Positions 1 through 7,207 of a DNA stretch of 8,601 bases are shown piece by piece (position 1 is the first letter of the stretch; each line of letters begins with the position of its first letter). Where the stretch lies: assembly GCA_945871335.1 (NCBI GenBank), contig CAMBWM010000094.1, forward strand, positions 1 through 8,601, given 5' to 3'. The translations under genes and the position numbers were made by a program. Under the pieces are notes generated by a model. The model worked only from the letters and a program-made list of their open reading frames with translations. It searched no databases and was not told the DNA's origin. Source of the DNA: Polaromonas sp. YR568. Lineage in GTDB: Bacteria; Pseudomonadota; Gammaproteobacteria; Burkholderiales; Burkholderiaceae.

Positions 1-383
1 CGCATTACGCCGCCGCTGGCGTCAGCGCCGAACTCACGCCTTTCATTGATGACACAGCGCAGGCTTTTGCCGATGCCGATGTGCTGATTTGCCGTGCTGG
101 AGCCAGCACGGTGACCGAGCTGGCCGCTGTGGGCGCTGCCGCCGTGTTCGTGCCTTTCCCGGCCGCTGTGGACGACCACCAAACTGTCAATGCCCGTTTT
201 CTGGTCGAAGCCGGAGGAGGATGGCTGATGCCGCAAGCTGACTTGACGCCCGAGTCGCTGGCTAACCTGTTGCAAAGCATGGACCGCAGCAGCTTGCTGG
301 AACGCGCGCAAGCGGCTGCCCGCTTGAAACAAATCAATGCCACGGCCAGTGTCGTTGCGGCTTGCGAGGAGTTGACATCGTGA
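1..383 (+). CDS. murG: MurG C-terminal part (5' end outside window)
   Basis: This is the last 126 codons of the undecaprenyl-diphospho-muramoylpentapeptide N-acetylglucosaminyltransferase. The enzyme transfers GlcNAc from UDP-GlcNAc to lipid I, giving lipid II at the inner face of the cytoplasmic membrane. The reading frame is open from the window edge (first full codon at base 3) to TGA 381-383. The visible part is the C-terminal GT-B Rossmann domain. It carries the donor-site segment RAGASTVTE, in which the last Glu (visible residue 39) corresponds to the Glu that binds the UDP ribose in the E. coli enzyme. This is followed by VFVPFP and then DHQTVNA, the counterpart of the E. coli RQQYWNA segment. 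The gene overlaps murC by 4 nt (GTGA), which suggests translational coupling. The N-terminal acceptor domain and the start codon cannot be seen. Confidence 0.95.
   Translation, partial: HYAAAGVSAELTPFIDDTAQAFADADVLICRAGASTVTELAAVGAAAVFVPFPAAVDDHQTVNARFLVEAGGGWLMPQADLTPESLANLLQSMDRSSLLERAQAAARLKQINATASVVAACEELTS
366..371 (+). promoter_or_regulatory. Ribosome binding site of murC (GAGGAG)
   Basis: GAGGAG lies 8 nt upstream of GTG 380, inside the last codons of murG. It decides the murC start. The in-frame TTG at 362 lies upstream of this site, so it cannot be served by it, and would add six residues not expected in the family. Confidence 0.7.
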
Positions 384-1789
384 AGCACGCAGTCAACAAC
401 ATTCACTTCATCGGCCTGGGTGGCGCCGGCATGTCCGGCATCGCCGAGGTGCTGCACAACCTGGGCTACGTGATCTCCGGCTCTGATCTAGCCGACAGCG
501 CCACCCTGCGTCGGCTGGCTGCTTTGGGCATCAAGACCTTTGTGGGTCATGCAGCGGCCAACTTGGCCAGCGTAGACGCCGTGGTGACATCGACCGCCGT
601 GCGTGCTGACAACCCGGAAGTGCTGGCCGCCCGAAGCAAAGGCATCCCCGTGGTGCCGCGCGCGCTCATGCTGGCCGAGCTGATGCGACTCAAGCGCGGC
701 ATTGCAATTGCCGGCACACACGGCAAAACCACCACCACCAGCCTGGTCGCCTGCGTCCTGGCTGAGGCCGGTATGGATCCGACTTTTGTGATCGGCGGTC
801 GCCTCAACAGCGCAGGCGCTAATGCCAAACTGGGCGCGGGCGACTACATCGTGGTGGAAGCCGATGAGTCCGATGCTTCGTTTTTAAATTTACTTCCTGT
901 GATGGCGGTGGTCACCAACATTGACGCTGACCACATGGAAACCTACGGCCATGATTTCAACCGACTCAAAGCTGCGTTTGTAGATTTTCTACACCGCATG
1001 CCCTTTTACGGCACCGCTATTTTGTGTTCGGACGATGCGGCCTTGCGCGAGATCATGCCCCAAGTGTCTTGCCCGATCACCCGCTACGGACTGGGCGAAG
1101 AGGCTCAGGTGCGCGCCGTCAATCTGCGCCACGTCAACGGACAGATGCATTTCACCGTGCAGCGGCGTAACGGCGTCACTTTGCCGGACCTGCCGCTGGT
1201 GCTGAACTTGCCTGGCGAGCACAACGTGCTCAATGCGCTGGCTGCCGTGGCCATTGCGGTCGAGCTCGATATTCCGGATGCGGCAGTGCAAAAAGCACTG
1301 GCAGAGTTTCGCGGCGTCGACCGGCGGTTTCAGTCCTATGGGCAAGTCAAACTCAAGTCAGGCGGTAGCTGCACCGTGATTGATGATTACGGTCACCACC
1401 CGGTCGAGATGGCGGCGACCTTGGCAGCAGCGCGTGGCGCATTTCCCGGGCGCCGCCTGGTACTGGCCTTTCAGCCGCATCGCTACAGCCGCACCCGCGA
1501 CTGCTTTGAAGATTTCGTCAAAGTCATCGGTCAGGCCGATGCTGTACTTTTGAGCGAGGTTTACGCCGCCGGCGAAGCGCCTGTCGTTGCGGCGACCGGT
1601 CGCGATCTGGCCCGTGCCTTGCGTGTGGCCGGCAAGCTCGAGCCGGTGTTTGTAGATGCCATCGAGGCCATGCCGCAAGCTATTCTCGACAACGCACGTG
1701 ATGGTGATGTGGTGATGTGCATGGGTGCCGGTTCCATCGGACTGGTACCCGCCAAGGTGCTCACACTGGGAGGTCAGCATGTCGGCTGA
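380..1789 (+). CDS. murC: UDP-N-acetylmuramate--L-alanine ligase
   Basis: MurC is a cytoplasmic ATP-dependent ligase that adds L-Ala to UDP-MurNAc, the first step of stem peptide assembly. The GTG start at 380 gives 469 aa, usual for the family, and it overlaps the murG stop. The N-terminal Rossmann domain (about 7-105) begins with [12 protein letters not shown]. The central ATPase domain carries the P-loop GTHGKTTT (112-119), EADESD (160-165) with the Mg-binding Glu, and TNIDADHME (179-187). The motif [12 protein letters not shown] (278-289) precedes the C-terminal domain, which contains DDYGHHP (335-341), FQPHRYSRT and the terminal GAGSIG (449-454). All Mur ligase signatures are intact. The gene overlaps ddl by 11 nt. 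A short AT-rich run with TTA, TTA and CTT leucine codons follows the EADESD motif. Confidence 0.98.
   Translation: MKHAVNNIHFIGLGGAGMSGIAEVLHNLGYVISGSDLADSATLRRLAALGIKTFVGHAAANLASVDAVVTSTAVRADNPEVLAARSKGIPVVPRALMLAELMRLKRGIAIAGTHGKTTTTSLVACVLAEAGMDPTFVIGGRLNSAGANAKLGAGDYIVVEADESDASFLNLLPVMAVVTNIDADHMETYGHDFNRLKAAFVDFLHRMPFYGTAILCSDDAALREIMPQVSCPITRYGLGEEAQVRAVNLRHVNGQMHFTVQRRNGVTLPDLPLVLNLPGEHNVLNALAAVAIAVELDIPDAAVQKALAEFRGVDRRFQSYGQVKLKSGGSCTVIDDYGHHPVEMAATLAAARGAFPGRRLVLAFQPHRYSRTRDCFEDFVKVIGQADAVLLSEVYAAGEAPVVAATGRDLARALRVAGKLEPVFVDAIEAMPQAILDNARDGDVVMCMGAGSIGLVPAKVLTLGGQHVG
1768..1773 (+). promoter_or_regulatory. Ribosome binding site of ddl (GGGAGG)
   Basis: GGGAGG lies 5 nt upstream of ATG 1779, within the 3' end of murC. 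It favours ATG 1779 over the upstream in-frame GTG at 1725 and the ATG at 1791. Confidence 0.7.
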
Positions 1790-2783
1790 TATGACCAACC
1801 CGCAAGCGATGGGCAAGGTGGCCGTGCTGATGGGCGGAGTGTCGGCCGAGCGCGAAATCTCGTTCATGACTGGCAATGGCGTGCTAACGGCTTTGCGGGC
1901 GCAGGGCGTGGATGCACATGCCTTTGACCCTGCAGCACGCCCACTCAGCAAGCTCAAGACGGAAGGTTTTAAGCGCTGCTTCATTGCCCTGCATGGCCGC
2001 TTTGGTGAAGACGGCACAGTGCAAGGCGCGCTCGAATTGTTGGGCATTCCCTACACCGGCTCCGGTGTCATGGCCTCAAGCATGTGCATAGACAAGGTCA
2101 TGACCAAACGCATTTGGCTGGCGGATGGCTTGTCAACCCCGCGCTATGTACTGCTGCGCCGCGGCGTTTACACCGACGCCGATGTGGCGGCCGTGCCTGC
2201 TGCGTTGGGATTGCCGCTGATCGTCAAACCTGCGCGCGAAGGCTCGTCAATCGGGCTGAGCAAAGTGGTCGCAGCCGAGCAGTTGAGCGCCGCAGTCGCG
2301 CTGGCAGCACAGCTCGACGCCGATGTGTTGTGCGAGCAGTTCATTGACGGCGATGAAGTTACCTGCCCGGTGCTGGGTACCGGCGAGCAAGCGAAAGCCT
2401 TGCCTGTGATCCGGATCGTGGCGCCTGATGGCAATTACGACTACCAAAATAAATACTTCACCGACAGCACCCAGTACCTGGTGCCCTGCGGTTTGCCGAC
2501 CGGTGAAGAAGCTGCTATCCAGCAATTGGTGCTGGCGGCTTACCGAACGCTGAACTGCCGCGGTTGGGCGCGTGCAGACGTCATGATCGACGCACTCACG
2601 CGCCAGCCCTATTTACTTGAAATCAACACATCACCCGGCATGACCAGCCATTCGCTGGTGCCGATGTCAGCCAGGGCCGCCGGTTTGAGCTATGAGGCGC
2701 TGTGCATACAGGTCTTGCAAAGTGCCGCGCTGGACTACCCGGTGCAAACGGCTTCTGATCCCATGTCAGGAGCGCGCCCATGA
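1779..2783 (+). CDS. ddl: D-alanine--D-alanine ligase (DdlB type)
   Basis: Ddl makes the D-Ala-D-Ala dipeptide, with ATP, for the muropeptide terminus used by MurF; it acts in the cytoplasm. The 334-aa product has an ATP-grasp fold. Visible motifs are GGVSAERE with catalytic Glu24; [14 protein letters not shown] (70-83); YTGSGVMAS (92-100); [11 protein letters not shown] (149-159) with Lys150 and Ser156; YDYQNKYF with Tyr226; Asp267 in RADVMID; and [13 protein letters not shown] with Glu281 and Asn283, the metal ligands. Tyr at 226, in the place of E. coli Tyr216, is the residue of D-Ala-D-Ala ligases; D-Ala-D-Lac ligases carry Phe. The product is longer than E. coli DdlB (about 306 aa), with a short N-terminal extension and a C-terminal tail of about 15 residues without motifs. 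The stop overlaps the ftsQ start as ATGA. The symbol ddlB would also fit. Confidence 0.97.
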   Translation: MSADMTNPQAMGKVAVLMGGVSAEREISFMTGNGVLTALRAQGVDAHAFDPAARPLSKLKTEGFKRCFIALHGRFGEDGTVQGALELLGIPYTGSGVMASSMCIDKVMTKRIWLADGLSTPRYVLLRRGVYTDADVAAVPAALGLPLIVKPAREGSSIGLSKVVAAEQLSAAVALAAQLDADVLCEQFIDGDEVTCPVLGTGEQAKALPVIRIVAPDGNYDYQNKYFTDSTQYLVPCGLPTGEEAAIQQLVLAAYRTLNCRGWARADVMIDALTRQPYLLEINTSPGMTSHSLVPMSARAAGLSYEALCIQVLQSAALDYPVQTASDPMSGARP

Positions 2784-3577
2784 AACGCTCGGTACCAGTG
2801 TTTAATCCGCCGCCGCTGCCACTGGACATCCGGCTGATGAACAACGGCTCGGCAGCCTTACTGGTTTTCTTCGCTGCCTTGGTGCTGGCCGCGTTACTTT
2901 CTTGGATGGGCCGCCAGCCCATCTTCAGCCTGAAAGCGATTTACATCGACAACGAGCTGGTGCACAACAACGCAGTCACCTTGCGCGCCAACGTGGCCCC
3001 CAAGTTGGCGGGCAACTTTTTTTCAGTGGATCTGTCGCGCACACGTGCTGCCTTTGAGTCGATTCCCTGGGTTCGCCATGTGGTGGTGCGACGCGAGTTT
3101 CCAGATCGTTTACGCGTGCAGGTTCAAGAGCATCAGGCCGTGGCCTTTTGGGGCGACGAAGCGGACACGCGCCTGGTCAACAGCCAGGGCGAAGTGTTTG
3201 AAGTCAACCAGGGTGATGTGGAGGCCGATGACTTGCCGCTGCTCAACGGGCCGCAGGGCCAGGCTGCGCTGGTGCTGCAAGGCTATCGCCTCGTCACGCC
3301 GCTGGTAGAAAAGCTTGACACCAGTGTGAGCCTGCTGGAACTCACTGGCCGCGGCTCATGGCGCGCCAGACTCGAAAGTGGTGCAGTCATTGAAATGGGT
3401 CAGGGCGAACCGGCCGACATCCAGGCGCGCATGCAGCGCTTTGTGGCCACGGTGAGTCAGACCTCGTCCAAGTTCGGGCGCAATCTGGAATCGGCAGATT
3501 TGCGCTATGAAAACGGCTATGCATTGAAGTTACGCGGCGTCACGACAGTCGGTGACGGGAAAAAAGACAGGAAATAA
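2780..3577 (+). CDS. ftsQ: Cell division protein FtsQ
   Basis: FtsQ is a bitopic inner-membrane divisome protein that, in the family, binds FtsB/FtsL and links early and late division proteins. The 265-aa product has a cytoplasmic tail (1-23, containing PPPLP), one membrane helix (about 24-43), a periplasmic POTRA domain (about 48-117) beginning FSLKAIYID, then the FtsQ beta domain. The family-typical stretch [19 protein letters not shown] (95-113) is followed by the EHQAVAFW segment, and a SQGEVFEV turn matches the start of the beta domain. The C-terminus ends in a Lys/Arg-rich tail (GKKDRK). AGGAG at 2768-2772 lies 7 nt upstream of ATG 2780. The start overlaps the ddl stop by 4 nt, so translation is probably coupled. 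ftsA begins 13 nt after the stop. Little sequence is conserved outside these segments, but the position fixes the call. Confidence 0.96.
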   Translation: MKRSVPVFNPPPLPLDIRLMNNGSAALLVFFAALVLAALLSWMGRQPIFSLKAIYIDNELVHNNAVTLRANVAPKLAGNFFSVDLSRTRAAFESIPWVRHVVVRREFPDRLRVQVQEHQAVAFWGDEADTRLVNSQGEVFEVNQGDVEADDLPLLNGPQGQAALVLQGYRLVTPLVEKLDTSVSLLELTGRGSWRARLESGAVIEMGQGEPADIQARMQRFVATVSQTSSKFGRNLESADLRYENGYALKLRGVTTVGDGKKDRK

Positions 3578-3590
3578 GGGTAGAAGAACT

Positions 3591-4820
3591 ATGGCCAAAG
3601 AATACAAAGAACTGGTTGTCGGGCTCGACATCGGCACCAGCAAAGTGATGGTGGTTGTGGCCGAAGTTTTGCCCGGCGGCGAGCTCAAACTCGCCGGCTT
3701 GGGTATCGCGGCCAGCAGCGGGCTCAAGCGCGGTGTCGTCGTCAACATTGACGCTACTGTGCAAAGCATCCAGCAGGCTTTGAAAGAGGCCGAGCTCATG
3801 GCCGATTGCAAGATCGGGCGGGTTTACACCGGCATCACCGGCAGCCATATTCGCGGTATCAACTCCAGCGGTATGGTCGCGGTCAAGGACAAGGAAGTCA
3901 GCCAGGCCGATGTGGCCCGCGTGATTGAGACCGCCAAAGCCATCAATATTTCGACCGACCAGCGCCTGCTGCTGGTCGAGCCACAGGAGTTTGTGATTGA
4001 CGGGCAAGACGTTCGCGAACCGATTGGCATGAGTGGTATCCGGCTCGAGGCCAAAGTGCATATCGTTACAGGCGCGCAAAGCGCGGCCGAGAATATCATC
4101 AAGTGCGTACGCCGTTGCGGCCTGGAAGTTGACCAGCTCATGCTCAACCCGCTGGCCTCCAGCTTGTCGGTGCTGACACAAGATGAGCGTGAACTTGGCG
4201 TGGCCATGGTCGATATCGGCGCTGGCACCACCGATGTGGCGATCTTTACCAACGGCGCGATCCGCCACACCGCCGTTATACCGATAGCAGGCGATTTGAT
4301 CACCAGTGACATCGCCATGGCGCTGCGCACACCGACCAAGGATGCCGAAGACATCAAGGTTGAAAACGGCTATGCCAAACAGTTGCTGGCCGATCCCGAG
4401 CGCCAGGTCGAAGTGCCGGGGCTCGGTGACCGTGGGCCACGCATGCTCAGTCGCCAGGCGCTGGCGGGTGTGATTGAGCCACGCATCGAGGAAATATTTT
4501 CGCTGGTGCAACAGGTCATACGTGACTCCGGTTGCGAGGAAGTCCTGTCCTCAGGCATCGTCATCACGGGCGGTAGTGCTGTCATGCCGGGCATGGTCGA
4601 ACTGGGTGAAGACATCTTTTTGAAGCCGGTGCGGCGCGGCATTCCGCGCTACTCCAGCGCGCTCTCCGACATGGTCGCTCAAGCGCGTGCCGCCACCGTG
4701 ATGGGTCTTCTTGAAGAAGCCCGCATGGCCCGCATGCGCGGATACAAGGTCTCGCAAAAAGCCGGAAGCGTGCACAACGCCTTCGGTCGGGTCAAAGACT
4801 GGCTGGTGGGGAATTTCTGA
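3591..4820 (+). CDS. ftsA: Cell division protein FtsA
   Basis: FtsA is an actin-like ATP-binding protein that anchors FtsZ to the inner membrane and recruits later divisome proteins. The 409-aa product starts MAKEYKELVVGLDIGTSK, with the phosphate-1 motif at 11-18. The FtsA-specific 1C subdomain follows (about 84-162). Phosphate 2 is VDIGAGTTD (207-215) and the adenosine motif is GIVITGGSAVMPG (322-334). The C-terminus, FGRVKDWLVGNF (398-409), is an amphipathic helix of the kind that inserts in the membrane. ATG 3591 is preferred over the in-frame GTG at 3552, because the extra 13 residues are basic, overlap ftsQ and do not resemble the family start. The Shine-Dalgarno is weak (AAGGG at 3576-3580, 10 nt away), so coupling to ftsQ may matter. 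An ATG (4820-4822) overlaps its stop and opens a 24-codon frame. Confidence 0.97.
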   Translation: MAKEYKELVVGLDIGTSKVMVVVAEVLPGGELKLAGLGIAASSGLKRGVVVNIDATVQSIQQALKEAELMADCKIGRVYTGITGSHIRGINSSGMVAVKDKEVSQADVARVIETAKAINISTDQRLLLVEPQEFVIDGQDVREPIGMSGIRLEAKVHIVTGAQSAAENIIKCVRRCGLEVDQLMLNPLASSLSVLTQDERELGVAMVDIGAGTTDVAIFTNGAIRHTAVIPIAGDLITSDIAMALRTPTKDAEDIKVENGYAKQLLADPERQVEVPGLGDRGPRMLSRQALAGVIEPRIEEIFSLVQQVIRDSGCEEVLSSGIVITGGSAVMPGMVELGEDIFLKPVRRGIPRYSSALSDMVAQARAATVMGLLEEARMARMRGYKVSQKAGSVHNAFGRVKDWLVGNF

Positions 4821-4960
4821 TGAAAATAATATCTACTCAACGCTGTACATCATCGTGCCCGACACATTCCGGCGGCGCCGACCCGCCTGGGTAGCTAGCT
4901 CAGCAACAGAAAAAAAAGATTCCGAAAAATTAAGCAACTGCAACGAACACAGGAGGCTCT
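4821..4960 (+). promoter_or_regulatory. ftsA-ftsZ spacer, probable ftsZ leader
   Basis: These 140 nt separate ftsA and ftsZ, the longest gap in the plus-strand series. The 5' part is AT-rich for this genome and holds TAATAT (4827-4832), a good -10 match, but no good -35 lies 16-18 bp upstream (TGGTGG at 4804-4809). The middle has a short GC hairpin (GGCGG 4871-4875 with CCGCC 4883-4887). The 3' part has A8 (4910-4917), is A-rich and looks unstructured up to the ribosome binding site. A 24-codon frame (4820-4894) runs from an ATG overlapping the ftsA stop to TAG. A promoter is plausible because FtsZ is needed in large excess over FtsA, but the promoter is an inference. Confidence 0.35.
4951..4956 (+). 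promoter_or_regulatory. Strong ribosome binding site of ftsZ (AGGAGG)
   Basis: A perfect AGGAGG lies 4 nt before ATG 4961. It is the best Shine-Dalgarno sequence in the window, in keeping with high FtsZ synthesis compared with FtsA, whose own site is weak. Confidence 0.75.
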
Positions 4961-6205
4961 ATGAGCATTGAAATGATTGAAACCGAAGAGTTCAACCAAG
5001 GCACCCAAATCAAGGTGATCGGCGTAGGCGGCGGCGGCGGCAACGCTGTTGAGCACATGATCCAGTCCGGCGTGCAAGGCGTCGAGTTCATTTGCGCCAA
5101 CACCGATGCCCAGGCACTGGGCCGTGGCACAGCGCACAAAACCATTCAACTGGGCGGTACCGGCCTCGGTGCGGGCAGCAGGCCTGAACGCGGTCGTGAA
5201 GCCGCCGAATTGGCGGTCGAAGACATCCGCGAGGCGATTAACGGCGCGCACATGCTGTTCATCACCGCGGGTATGGGCGGCGGCACCGGCACTGGCGCAG
5301 CGCCGGTCATCGCGCGTGTGGCCAAGGAGATGGGCATCCTGACAGTCGGCGTGGTGACCAAGCCCTTTGACTGGGAGGGCGGACGCCGCATGACCAACGC
5401 CGACAACGGTCTGGCCGAGCTCGAAGCCAATGTGGACTCGCTGATCGTTGTATTGAACGAAAAATTGCTGGATGTGCTGGGTGATGATGTGGCGCAAGAC
5501 CAGGCCTTTGCGCACGCCAACGACGTATTGAAAAATGCCGTTGGTGGCATCGCCGAAATCATCAATGTGCCTGGTCATGTGAACGTTGACTTTGAAGACG
5601 TGCGCACCGTCATGGGTGAGCCCGGCAAGGCCATGATGGGCACAGCCGTGTCCAGCGGCCCGGACCGCGCCCGCATCGCCGCTGAGCAGGCTGTGGCCTG
5701 CCCGCTGCTAGAAGGAATTGACCTGTCTGGCGCCAAAGGCGTGTTGGTCTTGATCACCGCTGCCAAGGGTTCGCTCAAGCTCAGCGAGTCCAAAATGGCC
5801 ATGAACACCATCCGCGCTTACGCTTCACCGGACGCGCACGTGATCTACGGCACGGCCTATGACGACGAGTTGGGTGAGGAAATCCGCGTCACCGTGGTGG
5901 CCACCGGGCTGAGCCGTCTGCCAGTGCGCCGTGCGGCACCGCCATTGCAGGTGCTGCGCACCGGTACCGACAACCTGCCTGTGCTGAATGTTGCAGTGGG
6001 CCAGATGATGCAGCCGACCAGTTTCAGCGAGAGCAGCACCAATGTGCAGTCGATCAGCCCGACGCAACCGGACTATGGCAACATGGCCACCCCTAGCGTG
6101 TGGCGCAACAACCGCACGCAAGCTGCAGCCAAAGTCGATGCGCTGGCTTCCGGCGGAATGGACGACCTGGACATACCGGCCTTTTTGCGCAAGCAGGCTG
6201 ATTAA
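4961..6205 (+). CDS. ftsZ: Cell division GTPase FtsZ
   Basis: FtsZ is the tubulin homologue that polymerises with GTP into the Z-ring at midcell. The 414-aa product has IKVIGVGGGGGNAV (17-30), NTDAQAL (47-53), the tubulin signature GGGTGTG (106-112) in the GTP site, and NADNGLAELE. The catalytic T7 loop NVDFEDVR (208-215) carries Asp210 and Asp213. The globular core ends near 320. A variable linker of about 75 residues (325-400) leads to the C-terminal peptide DDLDIPAFLRKQAD, the site bound by FtsA, ZipA, MinC and SlmA in E. coli, where LDIPAFLRKQAD is the same. The product is longer than E. coli FtsZ (383 aa), mostly because of the linker. The start is set by AGGAGG 4 nt upstream. Two stem-loops follow the stop before lpxC. 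Confidence 0.99.
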   Translation: MSIEMIETEEFNQGTQIKVIGVGGGGGNAVEHMIQSGVQGVEFICANTDAQALGRGTAHKTIQLGGTGLGAGSRPERGREAAELAVEDIREAINGAHMLFITAGMGGGTGTGAAPVIARVAKEMGILTVGVVTKPFDWEGGRRMTNADNGLAELEANVDSLIVVLNEKLLDVLGDDVAQDQAFAHANDVLKNAVGGIAEIINVPGHVNVDFEDVRTVMGEPGKAMMGTAVSSGPDRARIAAEQAVACPLLEGIDLSGAKGVLVLITAAKGSLKLSESKMAMNTIRAYASPDAHVIYGTAYDDELGEEIRVTVVATGLSRLPVRRAAPPLQVLRTGTDNLPVLNVAVGQMMQPTSFSESSTNVQSISPTQPDYGNMATPSVWRNNRTQAAAKVDALASGGMDDLDIPAFLRKQAD

Positions 6206-6235
6206 CGGGCACGTCAAAAAAGCACCTGACGCCCG
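6206..6235 (+). other. Stem-loop directly after ftsZ stop
   Basis: CGGG (6206-6209) plus CGTCA (6212-6216) pair with TGACG (6227-6231) plus CCCG (6232-6235). This gives 9 bp with a 2-nt bulge (CA) and a 10-nt loop (6217-6226) that includes an A-run. It begins on the base after the ftsZ TAA. There is no T tract behind it, so it is not a typical intrinsic terminator. It could stabilise the ftsZ 3' end or slow readthrough into lpxC. Confidence 0.4.
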
Positions 6236-6241
6236 GGGTCA

Positions 6242-6270
6242 TTGCGCGAGCATGGTTCAAGCCATTTAAA
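6242..6270 (+). promoter_or_regulatory. Possible sigma-70-type promoter of lpxC
   Basis: TTGCGC (6242-6247, 3 of 6 consensus bases) and TTTAAA (6265-6270, 4 of 6) are 17 bp apart. Transcription would then begin near 6277-6279, at or just before the lpxC ATG, giving a leaderless or nearly leaderless mRNA. This would fit the lack of a Shine-Dalgarno sequence in front of lpxC. The hexamers are only moderate matches. Confidence 0.25.
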
Positions 6271-6290
6271 CTAGAGCCATGCTTGCGCAA
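6242..6290 (+). promoter_or_regulatory. Inverted repeat enclosing the lpxC start codon
   Basis: TTGCGCGAGCATGG (6242-6255) and CCATGCTTGCGCAA (6277-6290) are inverted repeats that pair over 14 positions: 13 Watson-Crick pairs and one G-U (6248 with 6284). The loop is 21 nt (6256-6276). The right arm contains the lpxC ATG (6279-6281) and codons 2-4. On a transcript that reads through from ftsZ this stem would hide the start codon. The pairing is visible directly; regulation is inferred. Confidence 0.5.
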
Positions 6291-7202
6291 AGAACCCTCA
6301 AATCCCTGACCCGTGCGGTTGGCGTCGGCCTGCACAGCGGCCAGCGGGTGGAGCTCACGCTGCGCCCGGCCCCGGCCGACACCGGCATTGTGTTCAGGCG
6401 GGTTGATTTGCCGCAACCGGTGGACATTGCCGTTTCGGCCCTCGCCGTCACCGACACGCGCTTGGCTTCGACCATCTCAGCTGGCAGCACCAAGGTGTTC
6501 ACGGTTGAGCACCTGATGTCCGCATGTGCCGGCCTGGGCATTGACAACCTTTACATCGACATCACTGCCGAAGAAGTGCCTATTCTGGACGGCTCGGCGG
6601 CCTCTTTTGTGTTTCTTTTGCAGTCGGCCGGTATCGAGCTGCAGAAAACTCCGAAAAAATTTGTCCGTTTGCTGCAAGCCGTCGAGGTGCGCGAGGGCGA
6701 AGGCACCGCCACCAAATGGGCGCGGCTGGCGCCTTACGATGGCTACAAGCTCAGTTTTGAAATCGATTTTGACCATCCTGCGGTGGACTCTACCGGTCAG
6801 CGAGTCGAGTTCGACATGGGCTCAGGCTCTTATGTGCGCGACATTGCACGTGCCCGCACCTTTGGCTTCACCAAAGACGTGGAGATGATGCGTGCCAATG
6901 GTCTGGCCCTGGGTGGCGGACTGGACAACGCCATCGTCATGGACGACTACAAGGTGCTTAACATCGAAGGCTTGCGCTACAACGACGAGTTCGTTAAACA
7001 CAAAATCTTGGACGCCATGGGCGACTTGTTTCTGCTGGGCAAACCTTTGCTGGCCGCGTACAGCGCCTTTCGCTCCGGCCATGCCCTGAACAACAAACTG
7101 CTGCGCGCTTTGTTGGTGCAGCCCGATAGCTATGAGGTTGTCAGCTTTGCAGACGAGCTTCAAGCGCCGCGTGGCTTGGCCCGGCTGGCACCTGCCTGGT
7201 AA
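6279..7202 (+). CDS. lpxC: UDP-3-O-acyl-N-acetylglucosamine deacetylase LpxC
   Basis: LpxC is the zinc deacetylase that carries out the first committed step of lipid A synthesis in the cytoplasm. The 307-aa product has the family length (E. coli 305). The zinc ligands are His78 in TVEHLMSA, and His241 and Asp245 in [11 protein letters not shown]. Glu77 is the catalytic base and His268 in SGHALNN the other catalytic residue. Also visible are VGVGLHSG (14-21), [10 protein letters not shown] (98-107) and ARTFGF (192-197). ATG 6279 is the family start (MLAQRTLKS), yet only TAGAG 2 nt away precedes it, so initiation does not rest on a normal Shine-Dalgarno. The start codon lies in a 14-bp inverted repeat. 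The C-terminus ends in a short Pro/Arg-containing tail finishing APAW and lacks the hydrophobic E. coli tail (LAFKAPSAVLA) recognised by FtsH. A small membrane protein gene follows after 5 nt. Confidence 0.98.
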   Translation: MLAQRTLKSLTRAVGVGLHSGQRVELTLRPAPADTGIVFRRVDLPQPVDIAVSALAVTDTRLASTISAGSTKVFTVEHLMSACAGLGIDNLYIDITAEEVPILDGSAASFVFLLQSAGIELQKTPKKFVRLLQAVEVREGEGTATKWARLAPYDGYKLSFEIDFDHPAVDSTGQRVEFDMGSGSYVRDIARARTFGFTKDVEMMRANGLALGGGLDNAIVMDDYKVLNIEGLRYNDEFVKHKILDAMGDLFLLGKPLLAAYSAFRSGHALNNKLLRALLVQPDSYEVVSFADELQAPRGLARLAPAW

Positions 7203-7207
7203 GCAAT

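Noticed and set aside
362..379. TTG 362 as murC start
   Set aside because: It lies upstream of the GAGGAG site and adds six residues. GTG 380 has proper spacing and the murG overlap.
979..993. Perfect inverted repeat TGTAGA-TTT-TCTACA in murC
   Set aside because: It is a 6-bp stem with a 3-nt loop deep inside the MurC coding sequence, far from any start, with no partner site and no known operator match.
1358..2047. 229-codon minus-strand frame across murC and ddl
   Set aside because: It runs antisense to two intact genes with complete motifs. Its composition is that of a shadow frame and it has no plausible ribosome binding site.
3552..3590. In-frame GTG 3552 as ftsA start
   Set aside because: It would add a basic 13-residue leader overlapping ftsQ. 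FtsA proteins start near the GLDIGT motif, as ATG 3591 does.
3540..4511. 323-codon open frame on the minus strand, antisense to ftsA
   Set aside because: Long antisense frames are common in GC-rich genes. The product has no family features, and ftsA on the other strand is fully conserved.
4802..4809. GCTGGTGG, identical to the E. coli Chi octamer
   Set aside because: It encodes conserved residues of the FtsA C-terminal helix. One octamer is expected by chance in GC-rich DNA, and Chi specificity differs between lineages.
4891..4910. GTAGCTAGCTCAGC resembling a tRNA D-arm
   Set aside because: There is no acceptor stem, anticodon arm or T arm around it. It is a chance match containing the palindrome AGCTAGCT.
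4871..4917. GC hairpin followed by A8 as a terminator between ftsA and ftsZ
   Set aside because: The stem is only 5 bp, the tract is A not T on the coding strand, and it lies over 20 nt from the stem. On the minus strand the T-run would precede the stem.
4895..5578. 227-codon minus-strand frame opposite ftsZ
   Set aside because: It is a shadow of ftsZ, with His/Val/Gly-rich content mirroring FtsZ codons.
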